Shown here piece by piece: positions 14,953 through 21,231 of a stretch of DNA of 23,877 bases. Origin of the DNA: AP-15 sp036008325 (lineage in GTDB: Bacteria; Pseudomonadota; Alphaproteobacteria; ATCC43930; CGMCC-115725); contig DASYNW010000133.1 of assembly GCA_036008325.1 (NCBI GenBank), positions 1 through 23,877 on the forward strand. Direction: 5' to 3'. Both the position numbers and the translations under genes were made by a program. How positions within the stretch are numbered: the first letter of the stretch is position 1; every line of letters starts with the position of its first letter. Under the pieces are notes generated by a model. The model was given only the letters and a program-made list of their open reading frames with translations, was not told the origin of the DNA and did not search any database.

Positions 14953-15564
14953 TTACATCGGCGGCTTGATGCCGTTCTTCTCGGCGTAAAGCCGGGTCGA
15001 GGTCAAGCTCCCGTCGGGATGCCTCACGGCGAACACGAGGACCGCGGCGCCCGGCTTCAACAGGCTGATGTCCCCCGGCGCCGGGGCCAAGATCGGCACT
15101 CCTGGACCGACGCTGTATTCAGACTTGCCGCCCTTAAAGGTGACGTGCAGCTCCTCGCCCTGCGGAGCTTTGGTGACCCTGCCGACCGTGGCATTGGTCA
15201 TCACGCTGTCCGGTGCCAGATCCCAGGCGAATTGCCCGCCGCCATTGGGGGCTACCTTGGGGAAGATGCGCACCTCGATCGCATGGATCTGGCCGTCCTT
15301 GCCCTTGATCCCGGTCGAGGCAACGAAATCGCCGGGCTTGATGTCGGCAAGGTTCCGCTTGACCAGGATGTTGACCTTGGCGCCCGGCGCCAGTGTCACG
15401 CTCGCCGTCCCGCCATCCCGTTCGGCAACCATCAGGATGCGGCCGTCGAGCTTTTCGACGGTGCCGCGGATGGGCAGCAGCGTCGCGGCCGGCGCGGCCT
15501 GGGCAAAGGCGGGCAGCGCGAAAAAGGCGACGACGACAGCCGCGAGAAATGATGTCCGGCGCAT
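14953..15564 (-). CDS. Secreted DUF5666-like protein
   Basis: 203 residues with a clear signal peptide (MRRTSFLAAVVVAFFALPAFAQA). Two OB-like repeats follow, the first with RGTVEKLDGRILMVAERDG, KVNILVKRNLADIKPGDFVA and AIEVRIFP. The second has VGRVTKAPQGEELHVTFKGG, GDISLLKPGAAVLVFAV and TSTRLYAEKNGIKPPM. This matches proteins annotated as DUF5666 or, wrongly, as metal ABC transporter permeases in alphaproteobacteria; the role is unknown. The ATG at 15564 was chosen for the signal peptide and an AGGGGAGG upstream. The same frame stays open far upstream, antisense to the MFS gene, which is a GC artefact. It lies 25 bases upstream of msrQ and is probably co-transcribed, suggesting a periplasmic redox or metal context. 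Confidence 0.8.
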   Translation of the reverse strand: MRRTSFLAAVVVAFFALPAFAQAAPAATLLPIRGTVEKLDGRILMVAERDGGTASVTLAPGAKVNILVKRNLADIKPGDFVASTGIKGKDGQIHAIEVRIFPKVAPNGGGQFAWDLAPDSVMTNATVGRVTKAPQGEELHVTFKGGKSEYSVGPGVPILAPAPGDISLLKPGAAVLVFAVRHPDGSLTSTRLYAEKNGIKPPM

Positions 15565-15837
15565 GATCGCTAGCCTCCCCTGAAGCTGTTGCTGGTTGCG
15601 ACTGGCGAGAGATGGCCTCGCTCGATGCGGTGCGCATCTCACATTTCGGTGACCGGCGGGTGGCGCCCTGGGGCGAAGCTCGATCTGCCCGGCAAGCAAT
15701 GTACTCGCATATCTGAGCCGGTCGCGCCGTTCCTGAGGCGCATGTCCCGGCGATTTTGACGCCGGCGATTGCGATCCGCTTGCGGGTTGCCTTGTCGGCG
15801 ATCTCGCGAAACAATGCAGAAAACCGGAGGAAACACC
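15565..15837. promoter_or_regulatory. Divergent intergenic region with palindrome and direct repeat
   Basis: A 273-base control region between the divergent DUF5666-like and MFS genes. It contains a perfect inverted repeat GATGCG-GTG-CGCATC at 15624-15638, an operator-like symmetry. It also holds a spaced direct repeat of CCGGCGATT around 15748-15771. No convincing -35/-10 pair was picked out and no open frame in it looks real. Confidence 0.4.
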
Positions 15838-17247
15838 TTGGCTGAGGACATTGCTATGCCGATTGCCGGCCGGCCGGCAACGACGATCGCCGCGCGCATG
15901 GACCGGCTGCCGCAGAGCCGCTACATGATCGGCTTTGTCGTGCTGCTGGCGCTCGGCGCCTTTTTTGAAGTTTTCGACAATGGTCTGATCGCCTATATCG
16001 CACCGGGCCTCTACAAAGCCGGGATCATGGTGCCGACGACAAAGGGGTTCTTCGACGTCCACGGCTTTGCGAGCCTCGTCGCCGCGACCTTTGTCGGCAT
16101 GTTTCTCGGCACGATATTGCTGAGCCCGCTCTCCGATTTCTTCGGCCGCCGGACGATCTTCACCTTCGCGCTGGTTTGGTATTCGCTCGCCACACTGATC
16201 ATGGCGTTCCAATCGACCGATGTCGGCCTGGTCGTCTGGCGTTTTGTGGCCGGCATCGGCATCGGCGTCGAGTTCGTCACGATCGACACCTACCTGTCCG
16301 AGCTGGTGCCGCGGGATCGCCGCGGCGCCGCCTTTGCCTTTGTCGCGACGATCAGCCTGTGCGCCTACCCGGTGGCGGCGTTTCTCTCCTGGCTGCTGGT
16401 CCCGAGGACGGTCTTCGGCCTCGATGGCTGGCGCTGGGTCACGATCATCGGCGCCGCCGGCGCGATCATCGCCTGGTGGCTGCGCCTGGGGCTTCCCGAA
16501 TCGCCGCGCTGGCTCGCCCAGCGCGGCCGACATGCCGACGCCGACCGCGTCGCCCGCATGATCGAGAGTCGGGTCGAAGCCGAGACCGGCCGCCCGCTGC
16601 CCCCGCCGCAGACCTTGGCCGGCGAGGTCGAGGAGGTCACCGGGTCGCTGTGGGAGATTTTCCGCCCGCCTTATCAGTCCCGCACCACCATGCTGATCAT
16701 TTTTCAGCTGGTGCAGACGATCGGCTACTATGGGTTTACCAGCTGGGTCCCGACCTTGCTGGTGGCGCAAGGGATCACCTTCACCAAATCGCTTGCCTAC
16801 ACCGTGATCATCGCCATCGCCTCGCCGACCGCGGCTCTGGTGGCGACCCAGATCGCTGATCGGATCGAGCGTAAATGGCAGCTCGCCTGCGCGGCTCTGG
16901 CGATCGCCGGCTTTGGCATCCTGTTCTCGCAGCAAAGGATGGCCACCGGCATCATCGTGCTCGGCCTCTTGATCGCGTTCTCCAACACCATCCTCGCCTA
17001 CTCGCTGCATGCCTATCAATCGGAGCTGTATCCGACCCGGATCCGCGCCCGCGCCGTCGGCTTCACCTATTCCTGGAGCCGCTTCAGCACCATCTTCGTC
17101 GGCTTTTTCATCGCCTATTTTCTTAGGCATTACGGGACCTTGGGGGTGTTCCTGTTTATCGCCGTCGCGATGGTGATCGTGTTCGTGGTCATCGCCTCGA
17201 TGGGGCCGCGCACGACCCGGCTGCGGCTCGAAGCGATCTCGCGCTGA
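15838..17247 (+). CDS. MFS transporter, sugar-porter-like
   Basis: 469-residue transporter of the major facilitator superfamily with twelve helices by eye. Signature motifs are SDFFGRRTIFTF after helix 2, RFVAGIGIGVEFVTIDTYLSELVPRDRRGAA across helices 4-5 and LPESPRWLAQRGR before the central loop. A C-terminal YQSELYPTRIRARAVGF completes the pattern of the metabolite:H+ symporter/sugar porter branch. The start is taken as TTG at 15838, because GGAGG (15826-15830) lies seven bases upstream; the ATG at 15814 has the GGAGG inside the coding sequence and none before it. The substrate cannot be read from the sequence; small organic acids, aromatics or sugars are all possible. Confidence 0.88.
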   Translation: MAEDIAMPIAGRPATTIAARMDRLPQSRYMIGFVVLLALGAFFEVFDNGLIAYIAPGLYKAGIMVPTTKGFFDVHGFASLVAATFVGMFLGTILLSPLSDFFGRRTIFTFALVWYSLATLIMAFQSTDVGLVVWRFVAGIGIGVEFVTIDTYLSELVPRDRRGAAFAFVATISLCAYPVAAFLSWLLVPRTVFGLDGWRWVTIIGAAGAIIAWWLRLGLPESPRWLAQRGRHADADRVARMIESRVEAETGRPLPPPQTLAGEVEEVTGSLWEIFRPPYQSRTTMLIIFQLVQTIGYYGFTSWVPTLLVAQGITFTKSLAYTVIIAIASPTAALVATQIADRIERKWQLACAALAIAGFGILFSQQRMATGIIVLGLLIAFSNTILAYSLHAYQSELYPTRIRARAVGFTYSWSRFSTIFVGFFIAYFLRHYGTLGVFLFIAVAMVIVFVVIASMGPRTTRLRLEAISR

Positions 17248-17315
17248 GCGCGTCCGCGATCGCCCGCCAGGCAAACCCGATGGCAGGGGAGGAGCCCGGC
17301 GGGTAGGACGCCCGA

Positions 17316-18206
17316 ATGAGATTTCGCGACGGCGCGTTGGCGGCGCTGACCTCGGTGATCTGGGGCTTTGGCTTTGTCGTCATCAAGCTCGGCCTCTCGA
17401 GCTTTTCGGCGCCGCAGCTGACCGCGCTGCGGTTCATCGTCGCCGCCCTGCCGGTGTTCCTGGTGCCGCGGCCGAAGATCGCCTGGCCGCGGCTGGCGCT
17501 GATCGGGCTCACCCTGTTCACCGGTCAGTTTCTGCTGCTGTTTTTCGCGATCGCCGCGCGACTGCCGGCCGGGCTCGCCTCGGTGACCCAGCAGACCCAG
17601 GTGTTTTTCACGGTTTTGCTGGCGGCGATTTTCCTGCGCGAGATCCCGACCTTGCGGCAAGGCGTCGGCATGACCATGGCCTTTGCCGGTCTGGCATTGA
17701 TCGGCGCCACGGTCGGCGGCGCCGATTTGCCGCCGATGGCGCTGGGGCTGGCACTCGCCGGCGCGTTCAGCTGGGCGGTCGGCAACATCCTGGTCAAGCG
17801 CGCGGCCGAGGTTCCGGTGCTGTCCCTGGTCGTGTGGGCGAGCCTCGTCCCGCCATCGCCGGCGCTCTTGGTCTCGGCGATTGTCGACCCGCATCCGAGC
17901 CTGCCGGCGGCCCTCGCCGCTGCCTCTTGGCTCGGCATCGGCTGCGCCCTCTATCTCGGCGCCTTCGCCACCATCGTCGCCTATGCGATCTGGGGCGATC
18001 TCTTGCAGCGCTATTCGGCCGCGCGCGTGGCGCCCTTCGCCCTGCTCGCGCCCTGTGCCGGGGTCGTGGCGTCGGCGCTGGTCTTCGGTGAAATCTTCAG
18101 CCCGCTGCGTTACGCCGGCATGGCGCTGATCCTGGCCGGCCTGGTCGTCATCGCCTTCGCCCGAGGCGGCGGGGACAGCACCCGCGAACTTCGCCCGGCA
18201 CGCTGA
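17316..18206 (+). CDS. EamA/DMT family exporter
   Basis: 296-residue drug/metabolite transporter with ten helices made of two EamA repeats. The first repeat starts ALTSVIWGFGFVVIKLGL and contains ALRFIVAALPVFLVPRPK and ASVTQQTQVFFTVLLAAIFLRE. The second contains ALAGAFSWAVGNILVKR, WGDLLQRYSAARVAPFALLAPCAGVVASALVFGE and GMALILAGLVVI. It resembles the YdcC/EamA amino-acid-metabolite exporters, but the substrate is unknown. The ATG at 17316 lies 68 bases after the MFS stop on the same strand, so co-transcription with the MFS gene is possible. Family assignment is firm. Confidence 0.9.
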   Translation: MRFRDGALAALTSVIWGFGFVVIKLGLSSFSAPQLTALRFIVAALPVFLVPRPKIAWPRLALIGLTLFTGQFLLLFFAIAARLPAGLASVTQQTQVFFTVLLAAIFLREIPTLRQGVGMTMAFAGLALIGATVGGADLPPMALGLALAGAFSWAVGNILVKRAAEVPVLSLVVWASLVPPSPALLVSAIVDPHPSLPAALAAASWLGIGCALYLGAFATIVAYAIWGDLLQRYSAARVAPFALLAPCAGVVASALVFGEIFSPLRYAGMALILAGLVVIAFARGGGDSTRELRPAR

Positions 18207-18351
18207 CTCGCGCGTTGGGCTCGACGATCGTCGTGTGGGATCAGGCGATTGTTGGCGCTACGTTCATTGCCGGCTGGCAAGAATTCTACGTACGCTGAGA
18301 TCCCCACCGATGCGCAAACTGCTGCCGCCCGAGCTGGTACGCAGCTGGTGC
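18207..18351. other. Intergenic stretch between exporter gene and toxin-immunity locus
   Basis: Lies between convergent genes. Short open frames occur on both strands (for example a plus-strand frame from 18310 beginning MRKLLPPELVRSW that runs into the antisense of the next gene), but none has convincing codon use, similarity or a ribosome binding site. It may hold gene remnants at the edge of the duplicated region. No terminator seen. Confidence 0.4.
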
Positions 18352-18679
18352 AAGGTCAATAGTGCGGGCCGTCGGGATGCACCCAGATGCCGGGGAGGAC
18401 GCGGCGGAAGACCCGCATGTCGGCGGCATAGCGGGCGGGGGTAGTGATCAGGTCGGCGCTGACCTCGATCCAGGTCAGCGCAGAGTGATCAGTTTTGCGC
18501 AACACGATGTAGGTCACCTCGATATGGCCGTCGGCGAAGCTGCGGCGGCATCCGGCGGCCTTGCGCCCGCTGATGCTTGCGCCGAGCAACCAGACGATGT
18601 GCCGCGCCCCCTGCCAGCGGCATTCGATTTCGGCCAGACCCCAGGCCGTGTCCGCATCACCGGCTGCATTGTAATCGGC
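18352..18679. repeat. Long direct repeat, copy A (3' part of immunity-like gene 2)
   Basis: Aligns without gaps to 19471-19798 at a constant offset of 1119 bases, with roughly nine in ten bases identical by eye. It covers the last 107 codons of the immunity-like gene plus four bases past the stop; similarity ends sharply on the EamA side. Confidence 0.9.
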
Positions 18680-18949
18680 TGCAACGTCGATATGGCGGAC
18701 ATTGTCATAAGGGCCGTCGCAATGTGCGTTATGGTCCAGCAGCATGACGACGCCGTGGTTTGTTATCTCTCCAACGCAGGCCAGATAGCCATGCGGCAGC
18801 TTTACCGAGAACTGATAATCAGAGTTTTGGTACAGCTGTACGTTCGGAGCTGGCCGATCCGCCGTCGCGGGTAACGCAGCTAAGAGACAGACCGGCCAAA
18901 CAAAACACACGGCGGCAAACGCAGCAGCCGCTTTCAGAGCGATCTTCAT
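18356..18949 (-). CDS. Putative periplasmic immunity protein, copy 2
   Basis: 197 residues in no family I recognise. An N-terminal signal peptide (MKIALKAAAAFAAVCFVWP, hydrophobic to residue 30, likely cut after ATA) is followed by an RPAPN segment. The mature part has four cysteines (58, 77, 110, 134) that are all kept in copy 1, suggesting two disulfides in the periplasm. Its ATG shares one base with the stop of the headless hydrolase domain upstream (TGATG), so translation is coupled. From residue 91 on it is nearly identical to copy 1, while residues 35-90 differ much more. By position, secretion and pairing I infer an inhibitor protecting against the linked cell-wall hydrolase; a lysozyme-inhibitor-like or accessory role is the main alternative. 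Confidence 0.65.
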   Translation of the reverse strand: MKIALKAAAAFAAVCFVWPVCLLAALPATADRPAPNVQLYQNSDYQFSVKLPHGYLACVGEITNHGVVMLLDHNAHCDGPYDNVRHIDVAADYNAAGDADTAWGLAEIECRWQGARHIVWLLGASISGRKAAGCRRSFADGHIEVTYIVLRKTDHSALTWIEVSADLITTPARYAADMRVFRRVLPGIWVHPDGPHY

Positions 18950-19260
18950 CAGATATTGCGCTTCGCCTTCCAGGCCGATAGATGGCGTGGGATCGATTGG
19001 ATTGCGTTCAACACCCGACCACGCCAAGTTCCTGTGGCGGTATTGTATCTCGCCGAATAGAGGCGTTGGACAAAGTCCTGCGCGCTGGTCGCGCCCTGCA
19101 CGACGGAACCATAACGGCGCTCCCAATAGGTTACGGCGTCGGCGATCGAGGCGTAACCGACATTGGGGCCGCCGCCATGGGTGACGCCGAACGGATCGTT
19201 GAGGTCCCGGTTGTGCTGGTCGAGCCAACCGCTCTCGTGCGCGGCGAGGCCGAAGAGCCA
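18949..19260 (-). pseudogene. Orphan GH73-like catalytic domain (headless toxin tip)
   Basis: An open frame of 103 codons with no start codon, homologous to residues 239-342 of the full hydrolase at 20038-21066. It begins WLFGLAAHESGWLDQHNRD and keeps the candidate catalytic Glu of HESGW, NDPFGV and the YWERRYG segment. The first 34 residues are identical to the full copy; the rest differs at about half of the positions (RLYSARYNTATGTW against RLHADHYNTADPTW). No frameshift or internal stop has accumulated despite the lost N-terminus. It ends with TGA overlapping the start of the second immunity-like gene. The pattern matches orphan toxin modules of contact-dependent or Rhs-type systems, which can recombine into the full gene. 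A simple decaying duplicate is the alternative. Confidence 0.75.
19159..19260. repeat. Short near-identical repeat, copy A (5' part of catalytic domain)
   Basis: 102 bases almost identical to 20251-20352 in the full-length hydrolase gene; only a few synonymous differences were seen. Identity stops exactly at 19260, where the plus-strand gene remnant begins. It is a possible crossover site between orphan and full-length toxin genes. Confidence 0.85.
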
Positions 19261-19403
19261 AGGCGCTGGTGACCGGCAATTACGAGAAGAAGGGCCACCG
19301 CTTTATCGATCTCGACGTGCTGGTCTATGCCGGCCGCGCGACGCCGGTCGCCCGCATCGCCCATATCTCGATCTACCGCCCGCGCCAGCTGGCCGCCGCC
19401 TGA
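19261..19403 (+). pseudogene. C-terminal remnant of a plus-strand gene, possibly MaoC-like
   Basis: An open plus-strand frame of 46 codons ending at TGA 19401-19403, reading ALVTGNYEKKGHRFIDLD then VLVYAGRATPVARIAHIS and IYRPRQLAAA. It has the strand pattern of the C-terminus of a hot-dog acyl dehydratase (MaoC-like), although this short match is tentative. No start codon or upstream part exists: the sequence before 19261 is antisense to the orphan hydrolase domain. The breakpoint at 19260/19261 therefore marks where the orphan cassette joined or interrupted another gene. About 70 bases to the next repeat boundary at 19471 contain nothing I recognise. Confidence 0.45.
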
Positions 19404-19470
19404 GATATTCGGCAACCAGCCCCTCGGGCGGTCCCTCGAGGCCGGCAAACGCGAAACGAGCGCCTGATGT

Positions 19471-19798
19471 AAGGTCAATAATGCGGGCCGTCGGGATGCA
19501 CCCAGATGCCGGGGAGGACGCGGCGAAAGACCCGCAAATCGGCGGCATAGCGAGCCGGGGTGGTGATCAGGTCGGCGCTGATCTCGATCCAGGTCAGCGC
19601 AGAGTGATCAGTCTTGCGCAATACGATGTAGGTCACCTCGATATGGCCGTCGGCGAAACTGCGGCGGCATCCGGCAGCCTTGCGCCCGCTGATCCTTTCG
19701 CCATGCAGCCAGACGATATGCCGCGCCCCCTGCCAGCGGCATTGGATTTTGGCCAGACCCCACGCCGTGTCCGCTTCGCCGGCCGCGTTGTAATCGGC
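19471..19798. repeat. Long direct repeat, copy B (3' part of immunity-like gene 1)
   Basis: Partner of 18352-18679, gap-free at an offset of 1119 bases. Beyond 19798 the similarity falls sharply and base composition becomes AT-richer up to about 19960. Confidence 0.9.
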
Positions 19799-20041
19799 AT
19801 TTACGAATATGCCCGGAGATTGAAAATAGTTTCCGTCACATCGCTTGGAGTGCTGCAGTAATATTATGACGCCACTATTTGTAATTTCACCGACACATGC
19901 CAGAAATCCTTTGGGGAGTTTTACAGAAAATTGATAATCGATATTGTTATAACGGGACGGGTCCGGAGCAGGCTTGTCCGCCATTGCAGCAACCCCGATC
20001 AAGAAAATACCGGCCGCTACGATCCAAGCAAAAAATTTCAT
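19475..20041 (-). CDS. Putative periplasmic immunity protein, copy 1
   Basis: 188 residues in no family I recognise. The signal peptide MKFFAWIVAAGIFLIGVAAMA is followed by DKPAPD. The mature part keeps the four cysteines of copy 2 (here 49, 68, 101, 125), the DYQFSVKLP and LACVGEITN stretches and an almost identical C-terminal half ending VFRRVLPGIWVHPDGPHY. The ATG at 20041 shares four bases (ATGA) with the stop of the full-length hydrolase, and GGGGGA lies just upstream, so the two are translated together. Codons 30-80 lie in an AT-rich patch unlike the surrounding DNA, suggesting an imported segment. Secretion fits protection of the cell's own wall from a hydrolase acting in the periplasm. 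The immunity role is inferred from architecture only. Confidence 0.65.
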   Translation of the reverse strand: MKFFAWIVAAGIFLIGVAAMADKPAPDPSRYNNIDYQFSVKLPKGFLACVGEITNSGVIILLQHSKRCDGNYFQSPGIFVNADYNAAGEADTAWGLAKIQCRWQGARHIVWLHGERISGRKAAGCRRSFADGHIEVTYIVLRKTDHSALTWIEISADLITTPARYAADLRVFRRVLPGIWVHPDGPHY

Positions 20042-21066
20042 ATTCCCCCGCCTCGCAAACGCCAAGCGGAGAGATGTTTTTGTATAGATTCGATAGCCCC
20101 AGACACATTGGCCGACCACGTCGGATCTGCCGTGTTGTAGTGGTCGGCGTGCAGTCTGCTGACGAAGTTTCGCGCACTCGTCGCGCCCCGCACAATCGGG
20201 CCGTAGCGATGCTCCCAATAGGCAACGGCGTCGTCAATCGAGCTATAAGCGACATTGGGGCCGCCGCCATGGGTGACGCCGAACGGATCGTTGAGGTCCC
20301 GGTTGTGCTGGTCGAGCCAACCGCTCTCGTGCGCGGCGAGGCCGAAAAGCCATGTCTCGTCGATGCCGAGCCTCTGGGCCAGGGCATGGACCGGACCGTA
20401 AAGGGTATCAAAAAATTTGTTCGGATCGCCGGTCCGGTATTCGTCCGGGATTTGCCGAGCCGCGACCGGGATGATGGTCGACCCGTAATCATGGGTGGCG
20501 TCACCGTTCTGGACGCCGTTGCCGACCGGGGTCACGCCTGATCCGTCGGCGTTGGTCCATTCGCCGCTCTCGATCCCGTTGCCGGCCGGAATGCGCGGCT
20601 CCGCGGGGTCGAAATCCTTTTTGATCCAGTCCAGGATAGAGGGATCGATGTCGCAGATTTTCAGCAGATCGCGCGGCGCCAGCCCGTCGTCGAGCAGCGC
20701 CTCGCCGATGAACACCCGATATGCCGCGCCTTTCGGGTCAGCGAGCCGGGGCAGCCGCGCGCGTGCGAGATGGATCAGCGCGAGACCGATTTCGCCGCAC
20801 GCATAGTGCGCGCCGGCGCGCCGGATGTGGTCGATCGCGACGGATTTCACGGACCGGCCGTAGGCGACCGCGAGCAGCGCCAGGATGCGCTCCTCGTTGC
20901 CGGCGATGGCGAGCATGGGCCGGCTTCGGCCAACGGCAATGCGCTTCGCCAGCACGGTTCCGGCGCCGAAGGTCAGTCCGGCCTCGGTAAAAGCCAGGGC
21001 GGGCTCGATCGACGCAGCGCGGACCCGCGCTTCCCAACGCGCCTGCAATTGCTCGGCTGATGGCAT
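20038..21066 (-). CDS. GH73-like peptidoglycan hydrolase with N-terminal extension, putative antibacterial effector
   Basis: 342 residues from the ATG at 21066. Residues 1-145 form an alpha-helical region (YGRSVKSVAIDHIRRAGAHY, LPRLADPKGAAYRVFIGEALLDD) that I cannot assign. Residues 150-205 are a Gly/Asn-rich linker with DPAEPRIPAGNGIESGEW, resembling a PRVPAGNPDGGQW-type motif I recall from alphaproteobacterial toxin-like proteins. Residues 215-335 are a glucosaminidase-type (GH73-like) domain: AAHESGW with candidate catalytic Glu247, NDPFGV, YSSIDDAVAYW, YNTADPTW. There is no signal peptide, so a cell-wall target would require dedicated export or delivery. A TTG at 21099 is an upstream alternative, but a promoter -10 covers it. 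The stop overlaps the next gene's start. An ordinary autolysin or prophage endolysin remains possible. Confidence 0.75.
   Translation of the reverse strand: MPSAEQLQARWEARVRAASIEPALAFTEAGLTFGAGTVLAKRIAVGRSRPMLAIAGNEERILALLAVAYGRSVKSVAIDHIRRAGAHYACGEIGLALIHLARARLPRLADPKGAAYRVFIGEALLDDGLAPRDLLKICDIDPSILDWIKKDFDPAEPRIPAGNGIESGEWTNADGSGVTPVGNGVQNGDATHDYGSTIIPVAARQIPDEYRTGDPNKFFDTLYGPVHALAQRLGIDETWLFGLAAHESGWLDQHNRDLNDPFGVTHGGGPNVAYSSIDDAVAYWEHRYGPIVRGATSARNFVSRLHADHYNTADPTWSANVSGAIESIQKHLSAWRLRGGGI
20251..20352. repeat. Short near-identical repeat, copy B (inside hydrolase gene)
   Basis: Encodes residues 239-272 of the full-length hydrolase and is almost identical to 19159-19260 in the orphan domain. 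It spans the candidate catalytic HESGW motif. Confidence 0.85.
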
Positions 21067-21095
21067 GGACAATTCACGATTGCGGCCGATCCACG

Positions 21096-21125
21096 ACAAT
21101 ACCCGAACGTTGCGGGTTCTGTCAA
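21096..21125 (-). promoter_or_regulatory. Putative sigma70-type promoter of the toxin-immunity locus
   Basis: On the minus strand, a perfect TTGACA (21125-21120), an 18-base spacer and TATTGT (21101-21096, four of six matches). It points toward the hydrolase gene, whose ATG lies 30 bases beyond the -10. The spacer contains the symmetric ACCCG...CGGGT (21101-21117), a possible operator. The -10 overlaps the upstream TTG codon at 21099, which argues for translation from the ATG at 21066. Confidence 0.5.
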
Positions 21126-21231
21126 GAACAAACAGGGAATCTATCCGATGTGGCGCAGCGCCTTCAGGAGAAACTCGTATAATGCGCGGCGGCGCCGGGC
21201 TGACCTTTCGTTTGATGGGCGGATCTGGGAC

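Noticed and set aside
15565..17274. Upstream extension of the DUF5666-like frame, giving a 773-codon protein antisense to the MFS gene
   Set aside because: The signal peptide and ribosome binding site place the start at 15564; the extension is low-complexity shadow sequence.
18235..18444. Short plus-strand frame beginning in the gap after the EamA gene
   Set aside because: Most of it is antisense to the immunity-like gene and its composition becomes Arg/Gly-rich there; no ribosome binding site or similarity.
18352..21066. Insertion sequence or transposon carrying the duplicated cassettes
   Set aside because: No transposase frame, terminal inverted repeats or target-site duplication was found; the repeats are explained by homology of the two cassettes.
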